Assembly (NCBI GenBank): GCA_947179195.1
Contig: CAMXAS010000052.1
Location: 1-7,993 of the forward strand
Direction: 5' to 3'
DNA length: 7,993 bases
Source of the DNA: an uncultured Bacteroidales bacterium
Lineage (GTDB): Bacteria; Bacteroidota; Bacteroidia; Bacteroidales; P3
Both the position numbers and the translations under genes were made by a program. The notes under the pieces were generated by a model, which was not told the DNA's origin, made no database searches, and saw only the letters and a list, made by a program, of their open reading frames with translations. Of this stretch, positions 7,901 through 7,993 are shown in pieces; the first letter of the stretch is position 1; each line of letters starts with the position of its first letter.

Positions 7901-7908
7901 TAAAGGTA
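7901..7908 (-). promoter_or_regulatory. Predicted -7 box of the outer-membrane protein gene
   Basis: The minus strand reads TACCTTTA, seven of eight matches to TAnnTTTG. Only six bases lie between the box and the ATG at 7894, so the transcript would have almost no leader. The start codon itself is well fixed by the signal peptide, because the next methionine is residue 52, beyond it. No TTTG -33 box is seen; that position is occupied by one copy of a direct repeat. Confidence 0.4.
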
Positions 7909-7935
7909 TTTGGGTTAAGGGTATCGCTATTTGGG
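7907..7935. repeat. Direct repeat TATTTGGG, two copies, 21-base period
   Basis: TATTTGGG occurs at 7907-7914 and again at 7928-7935 on the plus strand (CCCAAATA in the direction of the downstream gene). The 21-base period is two helical turns, so both copies would face the same side of the DNA. The proximal copy overlaps the predicted -7 box of the outer-membrane gene by two bases, and the distal copy sits about where a -33 element belongs. It could be a regulator-binding site, but two 8-base copies can also occur by chance. Confidence 0.35.
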
Positions 7936-7965
7936 GTTTCATCTACCATAGTGGCCGGGCTTATC

Positions 7966-7984
7966 GGCGGCGCGTACTGCCGCC
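7966..7984. other. GC-rich hairpin near the right edge
   Basis: GGCGGC (7966-7971) and GCCGCC (7979-7984) form a perfect 6-bp stem around a 7-base loop. The arm sequences are identical to the outer arms of the hairpin after dnaE. No T-tract follows on either strand. It may end transcription of a gene lying beyond the right edge. Two minus-strand frames enter from that edge and stop at about 7961 and 7941, but neither can be identified from so few residues. Confidence 0.35.
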
Positions 7985-7993
7985 ACCGGAGTT

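Noticed and set aside
7895..7993. A possible gene end entering from the right edge on the minus strand
   Set aside because: Two frames stop at about 7961 and 7941, but only about 10-17 residues are visible and they show no recognisable motif.
1..7993. A novel multi-gene system, mobile element, CRISPR array or RNA gene
   Set aside because: All long stretches are explained by four ordinary genes. No transposase, integrase, spaced repeat array, tRNA cloverleaf or rRNA sequence was seen on either strand.

Overview
The window is an ordinary chromosomal stretch from a fairly GC-rich member of the Bacteroidota, probably order Bacteroidales. Three things point there: the gltX and DnaE sequences are of Bacteroidota type, one gene encodes a FadL-like outer-membrane protein of a kind common in that phylum, and TAnnTTTG-type -7 promoter boxes precede every gene while Shine-Dalgarno sequences are absent. 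The genus cannot be fixed from sequence reading alone.

Layout from left to right. Bases 1-1514 (minus strand) hold glutamyl-tRNA synthetase, gltX, lacking only its extreme C-terminus at the window edge. A 74-base intergenic region with divergent -7 boxes separates it from dinB (1589-2695, plus strand), the Y-family DNA polymerase IV. Eighteen bases downstream of dinB, on the same strand, is dnaE (2714-6280), the replicative DNA polymerase III alpha subunit. A 69-base gap containing a nested hairpin, probably a bidirectional terminator, separates dnaE from the convergent gene at 6350-7894 (minus strand). That gene encodes a 514-residue exported beta-barrel protein of the FadL/OMPP1 type. The last 99 bases hold its promoter, a short direct repeat and a GC-rich hairpin, with no gene I can support.

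The functional theme is DNA replication. A translesion polymerase and the replicative polymerase lie head to tail and could share a transcript, and both carry recognisable sliding-clamp binding motifs (ELTLF at the DinB C-terminus, QTSLF inside DnaE). DnaE also keeps an apparently intact PHP metal-binding site, which suggests built-in proofreading. The promoter geometry is notable: the boxes of dnaE and the outer-membrane gene lie only 4-6 bases from their start codons, implying leaderless or nearly leaderless transcripts.

I see no mobile element, CRISPR array, tRNA or rRNA, defence system or other novel multi-gene system. The findings are modest observations on regulation and gene order.
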